Below are positions 16,107-23,404 of a DNA stretch of 64,000 nt, in pieces. The DNA lies in NCBI GenBank assembly GCA_015064445.1, contig SVSE01000002.1, positions 1 to 64,000 on the forward strand. Reading direction: 5' to 3'. The position numbers and the translations under genes are program-made. Source of the DNA: Oscillospiraceae bacterium. Its GTDB lineage: Bacteria > Bacillota > Clostridia > Oscillospirales > CAG-272. The notes under the pieces were generated by a model. It made no database searches, was not told where the DNA came from, and saw only the letters and a program-made list of their open reading frames with translations. Position 1 is the stretch's first letter. Every line of letters starts with the position of its first letter.

Positions 16107-17732
16107 TTATAGTGAGTTTATATAGTCCTCAAGCTCGCTCTTGATAACGGAAACCTGTGGGCCATAGATGACCTGCACTCCTGTTCCCTTTTTGATAACG
16201 CCAGCTGCGCCACTTTCCTTTAGGATTGCCTCGCTTACCTCGTTTGGATCCTTTACGCTTACACGAAGTCGTGTAGCACAGTTGTCGAGCGTTACGATGT
16301 TGTCCTTTCCACCAAGTCCCTCTAAAATAAGCTCGGACATATTTGAGGCAGAGACCTTTTCTGCCTTGCTTTTAGCCTTTTTCTCATTATAGTCGGCTCT
16401 TGTATAGAGCTTTACCTCTGCATCTCCTATTTCTCGTCCTGGTGTTGCGTAGTTGCGTCTTCTGATAAGAAATCTAAACAAGAAGAAGTATACAACAAAG
16501 TATCCTATTCCAACAAGAGGAATCATAATCCAATTGGTTTTCGAGTTACCCTGTATTACACCGAACAAAAGAAGGTCGATTATACCTCCTGAGAAGGTCA
16601 TTCCAACGCCTACCTTTAAAATGTGCATAAGCATATATGCAAGTCCTGCAAAGAGGGAGTGTATTACATAAAGAAGTGGGGCGACGAACAGGAATGTGAA
16701 CTCTATAGGCTCTGTTATACCTGTAAGCATTGAGGTAAGGGCTGCTGACAAAAGAAGTCCACCTGCTGTTTTCTTTTTTGCATCATCAGCACAGGTATAC
16801 ATAGCAAGGGCAGCGCCTGGCAAGCCGAATATCATAAGTGGGAATTTTCCACTCATAAATCTTGTAGCTGACACGGAAAAGCGCTGAGTTGCGCTTGATG
16901 CGAGCTCGGCAAAGAAGATATTTTGTGCGCCATACACCATAACACCGTCAATTAGCGCGCTTCCGCCAACGCCTGTCTGCCAAAATGGGAGATAGAACAC
17001 ATGGTGCAAGCCGAATGGAATGAGAATTCTTTCAATAAAGCCATAAATAAAAGTACCTGCATATCCCGATTTTAAAACGAGGTTGCCAAGTGCGTATATT
17101 CCCGACTGAACATATGGCCAAATAAAGAACATAAGCACGCCGACAAGCAGATAAACTGCTGTTGAGATAATCGGTACAAATCGTGTTCCACCAAAGAATG
17201 ATATTACATTTGGTAGTCGTATTTTATAGAATCTATTATTGAGATACGCAACGCCAAGTCCGACAATAATTCCACCGAAAACTCCCATTTGAAGCGACTG
17301 TATTCCAACTACATTTGCAATAGTTCCGTCGGAGAGTGCGTCCTCTGTCAATCTACCTGTGATTAAAAGAAGTGAATTTATTGCCTTGTGCATTACAAAG
17401 AATGCGATTGCGGCAGAGAGTGTGGCTGTTGCCTTTTCGTTTTCTGCCATTCCGAGTGCTACTCCCATTGCAAAAAGCAATGGCAGGTTATCAAATATTA
17501 CCGTACCAACAGAGGCTAAAAGGCTAAACACAGAGTACAAGAATGTACCAGGTCCCATAGCCCCCATAAGATTGTATGCCTCAAGCATTGCCTCGTTTGT
17601 AAGAGATGCTCCTATGCCGAGTAAAAGTCCTGCTATTGGCAAAAGGGCGATAGGTAGCATAAACGCGCGTCCAACTCTTTGAAGAACGCTAAAAATGCCA
17701 CTTCCCCACCTTTTTTTAACTGTTTCTGACAT
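16107..17732 (-). CDS. PTS EIICB permease, glucose/maltose type
   Basis: A 541-residue sugar-specific permease of the glucose-type phosphotransferase family. The EIIC domain (about residues 10-430) starts LQRVGRAFMLPIALLPIAG, the family signature, and holds FGLHHVFYLPFW and GITEPIEFTFLFV, which carries the substrate-site glutamate. A linker of about 40 charged residues leads to the EIIB domain, with the phosphocysteine in LDNCATRLRV. The fused EIICB lacks EIIA, which is supplied by the next gene upstream, only 2 nt away. FGLHHVFYLPFW is shared with MalX-like and NagE-like members, so glucose, maltose or N-acetylglucosamine are all possible. The closest-looking group is the MalX type. Confidence 0.92.
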   Translation of the reverse strand: MSETVKKRWGSGIFSVLQRVGRAFMLPIALLPIAGLLLGIGASLTNEAMLEAYNLMGAMGPGTFLYSVFSLLASVGTVIFDNLPLLFAMGVALGMAENEKATATLSAAIAFFVMHKAINSLLLITGRLTEDALSDGTIANVVGIQSLQMGVFGGIIVGLGVAYLNNRFYKIRLPNVISFFGGTRFVPIISTAVYLLVGVLMFFIWPYVQSGIYALGNLVLKSGYAGTFIYGFIERILIPFGLHHVFYLPFWQTGVGGSALIDGVMVYGAQNIFFAELASSATQRFSVSATRFMSGKFPLMIFGLPGAALAMYTCADDAKKKTAGGLLLSAALTSMLTGITEPIEFTFLFVAPLLYVIHSLFAGLAYMLMHILKVGVGMTFSGGIIDLLLFGVIQGNSKTNWIMIPLVGIGYFVVYFFLFRFLIRRRNYATPGREIGDAEVKLYTRADYNEKKAKSKAEKVSASNMSELILEGLGGKDNIVTLDNCATRLRVSVKDPNEVSEAILKESGAAGVIKKGTGVQVIYGPQVSVIKSELEDYINSL

Positions 17733-17734
17733 AT

Positions 17735-18211
17735 TTATCCTTTCCTTGTGTAATACATAACTGTATCCTTGCCAGCCTTTGTATTACCAAATTTATAGGC
17801 TATATTTTTTATTTGCTCGGGATTTGTTATAAGCACGGCTGTTATGGGATTGAAGCCTCTTTGCTTTATAAGAGAAATATCTGCGCTTGCAATAATTTGC
17901 CCTGCGCTTACCTTATCTCCCTCGTCAACTCTTATATCAAAGCCCTCGCCATTCATTTCAACGGTATCAACGCCTATATGCACAAGCACATCGAGGTCGT
18001 TGCTCGAGTGAATTGATATTGCGTGCTTTGTTTTTGCGATGCTCTCAACAACTCCGTCAACGGGGCTTTTAAAGATACTCCCCGAAGGATCCTGTGCAAA
18101 GCCCTTGCCAAGAAGTCCAAGAGAAAACGCCTCGTCGGGAATTTCCGTAATGGGTGCGCTTATTCCGTCGCAAACCGCGAGCATAGCTGATTGCTTTTTT
18201 GAAAAAATCAT
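17735..18211 (-). CDS. PTS glucose-type EIIA
   Basis: A 158-residue single-domain EIIA of the glucose family, passing phosphate from HPr to EIIB. The phosphorylatable histidine is in VLVHIGVDTVEMNGEGF, and the accessory histidine is in AKTKHAISI. The swivel-fold start VDGVVESI is present. The ATG at 18211 is preferred over an upstream in-frame start at 18238 because it begins the canonical MIFSKKQ and overlaps the HPr stop by ATGA. It lies between HPr and EIICB in one operon, so a complete sugar-specific branch is encoded here; no EI gene is in the window. Confidence 0.93.
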   Translation of the reverse strand: MIFSKKQSAMLAVCDGISAPITEIPDEAFSLGLLGKGFAQDPSGSIFKSPVDGVVESIAKTKHAISIHSSNDLDVLVHIGVDTVEMNGEGFDIRVDEGDKVSAGQIIASADISLIKQRGFNPITAVLITNPEQIKNIAYKFGNTKAGKDTVMYYTRKG

Positions 18212-18477
18212 CTTATTCCTCCGAATCCGCCCTCGCAAAAGCTCTTTAAGGCGTTATATGCGAAATCCTCGTCCTCGCCCTCTATTTCAAACTCGAGCTC
18301 TGCTGCGTTTGTTGCACCGAGGCTCATAAGTGACAAAAGCCTTTTTGCGTCAGCCTCCTTTTCGGCTGTTTTGACCTTGACACTTGATTTGAATTTTCTT
18401 GCCTCGGTTGCAAGCGCTCCTGCAGGGCGTGCGTGTAATCCGTTTTCAAGGGCTACCTTATATGTGAATTTTTTCAT
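18208..18477 (-). CDS. ptsH: HPr-like phosphocarrier lacking Ser46
   Basis: An 89-residue HPr, the phosphocarrier from EI to EIIA. With the ATG at 18477 (AAGGAGGA site 5 nt upstream), the active-site histidine falls at residue 15 in NGLHARPAG, as in all HPr proteins. The helix-2 motif reads DAKRLLSLMSLGA. Alignment to HPr puts Arg at position 46, where Gram-positive HPr has the Ser46 phosphorylated by HPr kinase; Ser52 and Gly54 are kept. The copy should therefore move phosphate to its own EIIA but escape Ser46-P/CcpA regulation, by inference. It is the first gene of the PTS operon. A dedicated HPr, distinct from a housekeeping copy elsewhere, is a reasonable reading. No clear promoter was identified in the upstream gap. 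Confidence 0.88.
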   Translation of the reverse strand: MKKFTYKVALENGLHARPAGALATEARKFKSSVKVKTAEKEADAKRLLSLMSLGATNAAELEFEIEGEDEDFAYNALKSFCEGGFGGIR

Positions 18478-18562
18478 TTTTCCTCCTTGTTTTTTAGTGT
18501 TCAACTCTATTTTGGCTTTTTTGGCATTTATTATTCAAAAATCAGACAAGTTGGATTTAATG

Positions 18563-18591
18563 TTGCATTAATGGAAAATGTGTGATATAAT
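18563..18591 (+). promoter_or_regulatory. promoter of the 137-residue membrane protein gene
   Basis: TTGCAT (18563-18568), 17-nt spacer, TATAAT (18586-18591). Confidence 0.65.
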
Positions 18592-18622
18592 TATTTTGTA
18601 ATTTTGTTTTTGAGGTATTAAA

Positions 18623-19036
18623 ATGAAATTTAGATTTAATGGTACTATCGACGAGTTTGTAAAAAAATACTCCGAGGCAAGAGATAATTTTAATCGTGAA
18701 AATCCAAGCAAGCACTTCGCGCTTGTTGCTTATTTGCGTGCAGGAAATATTGAAATTGGCATTGAAAAGGGCAAAAATGGTGGTGCATATTGGTTTAATG
18801 CTCCTGTGGTAGAGCGCGACGGATATATTGAGCTTGAGGGCGATATTTTGCCTGACAAGGATATGAAAATGAGGTGGTACGACTGGATTGTCTTCTCCCT
18901 TGTGTTTGTGGTTAGCCTTATTCCTATGCTAATCGCGTGCATTTTCACAAAGTCCTCTCCATTTAGCTCAAAAAAGAAAAGAGCCAAAAGGCTCCGTAAA
19001 TATCTTTGCGATTATCTTGGCTGTGAGGAAGTCTAA
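18623..19036 (+). CDS. small single-pass membrane protein, unknown function
   Basis: A 137-residue protein I do not recognise. Residues 1-85 are a soluble alpha/beta region (MKFRFNGTIDEFVKKYSEAR...), with AYWFNAPVVERDGYIELEG suggesting beta strands. One membrane segment follows (IVFSLVFVVSLIPMLIACIF, near residues 95-115). A basic tail KKKRAKRLRKYLCDYLG should face the cytoplasm. There is no signal peptide, and the hydrophobic segment sits late, so the soluble domain may be cytoplasmic too. It has its own promoter and terminator and no operon partner. Confidence 0.7.
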   Translation: MKFRFNGTIDEFVKKYSEARDNFNRENPSKHFALVAYLRAGNIEIGIEKGKNGGAYWFNAPVVERDGYIELEGDILPDKDMKMRWYDWIVFSLVFVVSLIPMLIACIFTKSSPFSSKKKRAKRLRKYLCDYLGCEEV

Positions 19037-19044
19037 AAACAAAA

Positions 19045-19068
19045 AAGCCGTTTCAAGCGGCTTTTTTT
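19045..19068 (+). terminator. terminator after the 137-residue gene
   Basis: AAGCCG and CGGCTT with a TTTCAAG loop, followed by T7. Confidence 0.85.
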
Positions 19069-19080
19069 ATTTTATCTATT

Positions 19081-19162
19081 GTGCAATTTGCACAAAAATA
19101 AGCGCCCCCCCCCCGATTTTTGTGCATTTCGCCTTGACACGCGCCTATTTTTATTATATAAT
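19081..19162 (+). promoter_or_regulatory. C-tract promoter element and promoter of the split BspA-like gene
   Basis: A run of 10 C (19105-19114) lies between TTGCACAAAAAT (19088-19099) and GATTTTTGTGCA (19115-19126). After 19 nt comes a consensus promoter: TTGACA (19134-19139), 17 nt, TATAAT (19157-19162). This is one of four such elements in the window, and the only one where the C strand, rather than the G strand, reads in the gene direction. Confidence 0.75.
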
Positions 19163-19204
19163 TACAATAGATAAATGTATATCACGCTTTAAAAGGAGAT
19201 TACT

Positions 19205-20131
19205 ATGAAGAAAAAACTATTTTTATTTGTCGCTTTAATCGTGGCAATTTGCGCTATCCTCGCAATTTCGGTTAGTGCTGACGAGGTTACGCCACCAACA
19301 AGAACAAATCTTACCGTTCTTGCCGAGGACGTTGTCGTTTTCTATGACGGAAACTCTTGTCCTAGCGCATATATCTTTAAGGACCAAACAAGCATTCCAA
19401 ACGGTTCTTGGGGAAATCCTGGTTTAAATCAAGTTCTTGATTTTGAGTATGCAAACCAAAAATTTGGCAAGACCTACTCTATTGCCGACATAAAGGAGCT
19501 TGATATTCCACAAGGAATCACCACCATTGGTTCCTATGTTGGACATAACCTTAGTACTTTGAAGAAAATCTCTTTCCCTAGCTCTGTAACAAGCCTTGGC
19601 GATGTTGGATTTGAGAATGCATCAGGTCTTGAGGAGTGCGTATTTGAGCACACAGAGAAAGACGCAGGTCCTACCACTCTTGGTCCTTGGATGTTCGCCG
19701 GATGCTCAAGTCTTAAGGCAATCAGTTTGCCCGACAGTGTAACAACAATTACGAACGGCGAAGGAAACTTTTTTAACAGCTGTAGCAATTTGGGCGCTGT
19801 ATATCTTCCAAAAAATCTTCAAACAATCAACAATTCGGGAAAAAACGCTCTTTTCTATGGTCTTAGTAAGGTATATTTTGTGAACGAGCCGTTTTCAACA
19901 AGCGATACAGCTCCTGCAAAGCCTACTGTTTACTACTTCCCTGAAAATCTTACAACTATTTCGGGTGGCCCTACATTTGAAGGATGCTCTAGTTTAAATA
20001 GCGTTTTGGTATTTGGAGAGCATTTTACCGACGCAAGCCTAACATCCGACAGCGGTAGCTATCTTTTCAAGAATGTTTCAAGCACTATCGTTTTCCTTGG
20101 CGATATGACCGCAATAAACACAACTAACTGA
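19205..20131 (+). CDS. BspA-like leucine-rich-repeat secreted protein, N-terminal part
   Basis: The 308-codon first part of a surface protein. A signal peptide covers residues 1-25 (MKKKLFLFVALIVAIC, cleavage after SVSA). LRR_5/BspA-type repeats follow, with motifs such as LKKISFPSSVTSLGDVGF, LKAISLPDSVTTI and LGAVYLPKNLQTI. These repeats mediate binding to host or microbial surfaces in related proteins. The frame is cut by TGA at 20129-20131, and the same frame stays open for another 969 nt. The complete protein would be about 631 residues, like the 649-residue relative at 36225. The ATG has an AAAGGAG site, and the promoter carries the C-tract element. If the TGA terminates, a secreted fragment lacking the C-terminal module would be made. 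Confidence 0.75.
   Translation: MKKKLFLFVALIVAICAILAISVSADEVTPPTRTNLTVLAEDVVVFYDGNSCPSAYIFKDQTSIPNGSWGNPGLNQVLDFEYANQKFGKTYSIADIKELDIPQGITTIGSYVGHNLSTLKKISFPSSVTSLGDVGFENASGLEECVFEHTEKDAGPTTLGPWMFAGCSSLKAISLPDSVTTITNGEGNFFNSCSNLGAVYLPKNLQTINNSGKNALFYGLSKVYFVNEPFSTSDTAPAKPTVYYFPENLTTISGGPTFEGCSSLNSVLVFGEHFTDASLTSDSGSYLFKNVSSTIVFLGDMTAINTTN
20129..20131 (+). other. in-frame TGA splitting the BspA-like gene
   Basis: The codons around it read AAC TGA GGT GTT. Before and after it the same frame is open and codes for continuous LRR-type protein. TGG (Trp) to TGA is a one-base change. TGA is a real stop in this genome, as ATGA gene overlaps at 13371, 18208 and 44252 show, so code reassignment is unlikely. 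Confidence 0.8.
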
Positions 20132-21100
20132 GGTGTTTCAAAGATTATCTTTGCTAATGCAAACGATGAATCAAGTGCTGATATCGCAAGCTATAAAAAC
20201 TCAAAGACAACCGTTTTCTGCGCATCGGAAAGCGATATGACAAAGCATCTTGAGAGTCCAAAGCACTCCGAGATTTCACCTGCAACCTGTTATTCGAACA
20301 AGGCAGGCATTGTAAACTGCTTCTGTGGCAGAGAAATCAGCCGTGGCGAGTATGAGGGCACTATGCTCACGACTCACAACTATGTTGACGATTTCGATTG
20401 CACAACCCCTAACTATTGCGAAAACTACGGCGAGGGCAAGTGCGACAAGTATCTTGACGCCGACGCAAGCGAGCATGTCGAGACTCACGATGTAATCTTT
20501 GCAAACGGCTTTACAAGTGCAGGTGTTCACAACACCTACTGCTCTAATGCTACCTGTAAGGCGCTCACAGTTATTGAAAATCTTGATGCTATGTTCACTC
20601 ACGAGGGCTACTCCTTTAAGGCTGGCGCACTTGGTGGAATTGATACAAGATTTAAAATCAACTCTTATGCAATGAAGCTCTATGAGCAATACGAGGGTGT
20701 GCTCCACTTTGGTATCGTAATTGCAAATGCTTCTCACTTTGAGAATGTAGATGTATTTATCGAAAATGGCGAGCTTACCTCTACTAATTCACAGGGAAGC
20801 AAGAGTGGTATTATCGTTGAGATGACCTCAAGAGAATACGACTACTTCAACTGCTACCTTGACGGATTTGACTTTAACAACGAAAAGCACACAGCACTTG
20901 GTCTTATCATTGCAGGCTATGTATATGGCGAGGATGAAAGCGATATCGCATTTATTCAAAAGCAATATACAACTGACAGCGACGATAACACACTCGAAAC
21001 TCCTTACACAGCTACTGTAACAAAGGGAGAGACCGTCAGCGTTGTTAATATCCTTGCTGTAAGAGACTTCGTTCCTATCATTTCAAACGACGATGAATAA
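20132..21100 (+). CDS. C-terminal part of the split BspA-like protein
   Basis: The 322-codon continuation of the 19205 frame after the TGA. The first in-frame ATG is at 20237 and has no convincing ribosome binding site, so independent translation is doubtful. It ends the LRR region (SKIIFANANDES), then has a Cys-rich stretch (CFCGREIS; NYCENYGEGKCDKY) and the C-terminal module shared with the genes at 36225, 52241 and 60860: an ANGF start, CSNATCKAL, LYEQYEGVLHFGIVIANA and an IAGYVYGEDESDIAFIQ end. It finishes with an acidic tail, NDDE. It is either the lost half of a pseudogene or made by readthrough. It meets the multi-hairpin repeat at 21104. Confidence 0.65.
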   Translation, partial: GVSKIIFANANDESSADIASYKNSKTTVFCASESDMTKHLESPKHSEISPATCYSNKAGIVNCFCGREISRGEYEGTMLTTHNYVDDFDCTTPNYCENYGEGKCDKYLDADASEHVETHDVIFANGFTSAGVHNTYCSNATCKALTVIENLDAMFTHEGYSFKAGALGGIDTRFKINSYAMKLYEQYEGVLHFGIVIANASHFENVDVFIENGELTSTNSQGSKSGIIVEMTSREYDYFNCYLDGFDFNNEKHTALGLIIAGYVYGEDESDIAFIQKQYTTDSDDNTLETPYTATVTKGETVSVVNILAVRDFVPIISNDDE

Positions 21101-21103
21101 AAC

Positions 21104-21437
21104 AAAAACCACACTCGATTAGCGTGTTATCCTTAACGGAGAACACGCTAAAACTAAGTTTGCCCTTGGCAAAGTGGGCAAACTTAATTTCACTGCGAGC
21201 CCCTGTGAGCAACTTCACTGTGCGTAGCACAACTTCACTTTCGCAGTAGCGAAAACTTCACTAACAGAAAAAGAGCAGACACATAAGGGATTTTCCCTCT
21301 TGCGTGTTTGCTCTTTCTGCTTGTATAAGGGTTTGGGCTTAGCCCATTTGCATTTGACCAGTCAAATGCGATGCTCGCACTTAACGGTGTTTTCCAAATT
21401 CTCCGCTAAGAGCATCACCCATTGAGTGTGGTTTTTT
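21104..21437. repeat. multi-hairpin repeat element inside a terminator-like stem
   Basis: The outer arms AAAAACCACACTC (21104-21116) and GAGTGTGGTTTTT (21424-21436) are a perfect 13-bp inverted repeat abutting the stop codons of two convergent genes, like a bidirectional terminator whose loop has been filled. Inside are hairpins TTAGCGTGTT/AACACGCTAA (21119-21151), AAGTTTGCCC/GGGCAAACTT (21156-21185) and GCATTTGAC/GTCAAATGC (21350-21369), plus a longer GAGCA...TGCTC one near 21273-21313. Four tandem copies of AA(C/T)TTCACT (21186, 21211, 21231, 21254) are each followed by a mini-hairpin such as GTGC-GTA-GCAC. No coding frame is apparent. It is a MITE- or REP-like element or a structured RNA. 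Confidence 0.75.
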
Positions 21438-21438
21438 A

Positions 21439-22266
21439 TTATAGCTCGATTGTTGCGCCTGCTGGAATGTGCACGGTGTTCTCCTCGTGACGAAGCCAAA
21501 TGTCAATAGCGCTTGGATTATGAACTCTTGTCATATTAAGAGAATATTCGAGATTGTCATATGCGTTAACATAGTTATAGATTTCAATGTTGGTTGCGTA
21601 CCAAACATCGTCCTTATTTGCAACCATCTGACAGAATTTTTCTATTCTATCCCAGTCCTCTTGTGTTCTGAACTCGTATGAGTGTCCCCAAACATAGAAG
21701 AGCCAGCCCTCTGTTCCCCATCTGGTAAATGCGCTTTCATTTATGAACTTATCAGCAAGCTCAAAAAGCTTCTCATCTGCGTGGTGGCAGGTTGATGGCA
21801 TTCTAAGCCAGTCGCGTCTGATTCCGAAGCCGTGATGAGCCTCACAGGTACGGGAATATCTAATTCCCGCGTCCTTTAAGACACGAACAACATTGTCGTT
21901 ATATGTGCCGAATGGATATGCCATTCCACGAACGATTGTGCCCGAGAGCCTCTCGAGGTTTTCTCTATCCTTGAGAACCTCGTACATCATAGCGTCAACA
22001 GGAAGTCTTTCAAGGAATGGATGAGTAAGACCGTGAACTGCAACCTCGTGTCCCTTATAAAGGTCAGGAAGCTCTGTATAATCAACAGCCTTATCGTCAG
22101 GATTTGACGCTCTATCATACAAAAATTGAGAATTCAAGTTGAATGTGCCCTTGAGGCTGTATTTATTAAAGAGCGCAACGAGCTCTCTGTCCTCCTTTGG
22201 ACCATCATCATAGCTAAAGGTAAGTGCCTTTGGCTTTCCGTCTTTAAAAAGCATAAAATTTCTCAT
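21439..22266 (-). CDS. polysaccharide deacetylase (NodB/CE4 family)
   Basis: A 275-residue carbohydrate esterase family 4 protein, which removes acetyl groups from sugars such as N-acetylglucosamine. Motif 1 is TFSYDDGP, the metal histidines are in HGLTHPF, motif 3 is AYPFGTYND, and a later histidine motif is YVWGHSYEF. There is no signal peptide, so it would act inside the cell, unlike the peptidoglycan deacetylases. It starts 1 nt after the tgt stop and is probably the last gene of the miaB-mutS-mutL-tgt operon. The ribosome binding site (AAAGG, about 12 nt upstream) is inside the tgt coding sequence. An alternative start at the second Met (residue 5) is possible. Confidence 0.88.
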   Translation of the reverse strand: MRNFMLFKDGKPKALTFSYDDGPKEDRELVALFNKYSLKGTFNLNSQFLYDRASNPDDKAVDYTELPDLYKGHEVAVHGLTHPFLERLPVDAMMYEVLKDRENLERLSGTIVRGMAYPFGTYNDNVVRVLKDAGIRYSRTCEAHHGFGIRRDWLRMPSTCHHADEKLFELADKFINESAFTRWGTEGWLFYVWGHSYEFRTQEDWDRIEKFCQMVANKDDVWYATNIEIYNYVNAYDNLEYSLNMTRVHNPSAIDIWLRHEENTVHIPAGATIEL

Positions 22267-22267
22267 A

Positions 22268-23404
22268 TCAGTCAGGATTCCTTTCTCCTAAGATTTGTCT
22301 GTATTTTTGATAAAAGCTTTCAAAATAATCTCCATCAAGTGCGTCGCGTATCTTCTGCATAAGCTCGTTATAGAAATAGAGGTTATGAAGCACGCAAAGG
22401 CGCATTCCAAGAGTTTCCTTCGCCTTGATAAGGTGTCTTATATAGGCTCTTGAATAGCTCTTGCATGCAGGACAGCCACAGCCCTCATCAATCGGGCGTG
22501 AGTCACGCATATATTTTTCGTTTAGAATATTCATTTTACCGTGCCATGTAAAGAGGTTACCATGTCTTGCGTTACGGCTTGGCATTACGCAGTCAAAGAA
22601 GTCAACTCCATAATGAACTGCCTCTAAAATGTTGCATGGTGTGCCAACTCCCATAAGGTATCTTGGCTTATCCTTTGGCATATATGGCTCTACTGCGTCG
22701 ATAATTCGATACATTTCCTCGGTTGCCTCGCCTACTGCAAGACCACCGATTGCGTATCCATCAAGGTCAAGCTCTGCAATGTCCTTCATATGCTGAATGC
22801 GAAGGTCCTCATAGGTGCTTCCTTGATTTATACCAAAGAGCATTTGATGCTTATTTATAGTGTCAGGCAAGCTATTAAGACGGTCCATCTCTGCCTTACA
22901 GCGATATAACCATCTTGTTGTGCGCTCACACGACTTTTTAACATAATCATATGGTGCAGGATTTTCAATGCACTCATCAAATGCCATAGCGATTGTAGAT
23001 GCAAGATTTGACTGAATTTGCATACTTTCCTCAGGACCCATAAATATACGCTTACCGTCTATATGAGATGCGAATTTAACACCCTCCTCGGTAATTTTAC
23101 GAAGCTGTGCCAAGGAAAATACCTGAAATCCACCACTATCGGTAAGCACAGGTCTATCCCAGTTAAAGAACTTATGAATTCCTCCAAGGTCGTGAATTAA
23201 GCGATCGCCTGGGCGAATGTGAAGATGATATGTGTTAGAGAGTTCAACCTGACAGTTTATGTCCTTTAGGTCGTTTGTTGAAACTCCACCTTTAATTGCA
23301 GCACAGGTTCCGACATTCATAAACACAGGTGTTTCTATTGTACCGTGTACGGTTTCGAGCCTTGCGCGTCTTGCCCTACCGTCTGTTTTTAAAACCTCAA
23401 ACAT
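22268..23404 (-). CDS. tgt: queuine tRNA-ribosyltransferase
   Basis: A 378-residue tRNA-guanine transglycosylase that swaps guanine-34 of GUN tRNAs for the queuosine precursor preQ1. The catalytic region shows the DSGGFQVFSL loop, and MGVGTPCNILEAVHYGVDFFDCVMPSRNARHG holds the second catalytic aspartate. The zinc site is CGCPACKSY followed by an HNLYFYN histidine. The start overlaps the mutL stop by TAATG, so expression is coupled to mutSL. Length is normal. No other queuosine genes are in the window. Confidence 0.96.
   Translation of the reverse strand: MFEVLKTDGRARRARLETVHGTIETPVFMNVGTCAAIKGGVSTNDLKDINCQVELSNTYHLHIRPGDRLIHDLGGIHKFFNWDRPVLTDSGGFQVFSLAQLRKITEEGVKFASHIDGKRIFMGPEESMQIQSNLASTIAMAFDECIENPAPYDYVKKSCERTTRWLYRCKAEMDRLNSLPDTINKHQMLFGINQGSTYEDLRIQHMKDIAELDLDGYAIGGLAVGEATEEMYRIIDAVEPYMPKDKPRYLMGVGTPCNILEAVHYGVDFFDCVMPSRNARHGNLFTWHGKMNILNEKYMRDSRPIDEGCGCPACKSYSRAYIRHLIKAKETLGMRLCVLHNLYFYNELMQKIRDALDGDYFESFYQKYRQILGERNPD

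Noticed and set aside
19081-19162. C tracts as assembly errors
   Set aside because: Length in runs can be miscalled, but four copies share arms and spacing, so the element itself is real. Exact tract lengths should be treated with care.
20129-20131. TGA read as tryptophan or selenocysteine
   Set aside because: TGA ends many genes here, with coupled starts, and no selenocysteine hairpin is visible right after the codon.
21104-21437. CRISPR-like array of AACTTCACT units
   Set aside because: The repeats are only 9 nt, the intervals are hairpins and not unique spacers, and there are no cas genes.
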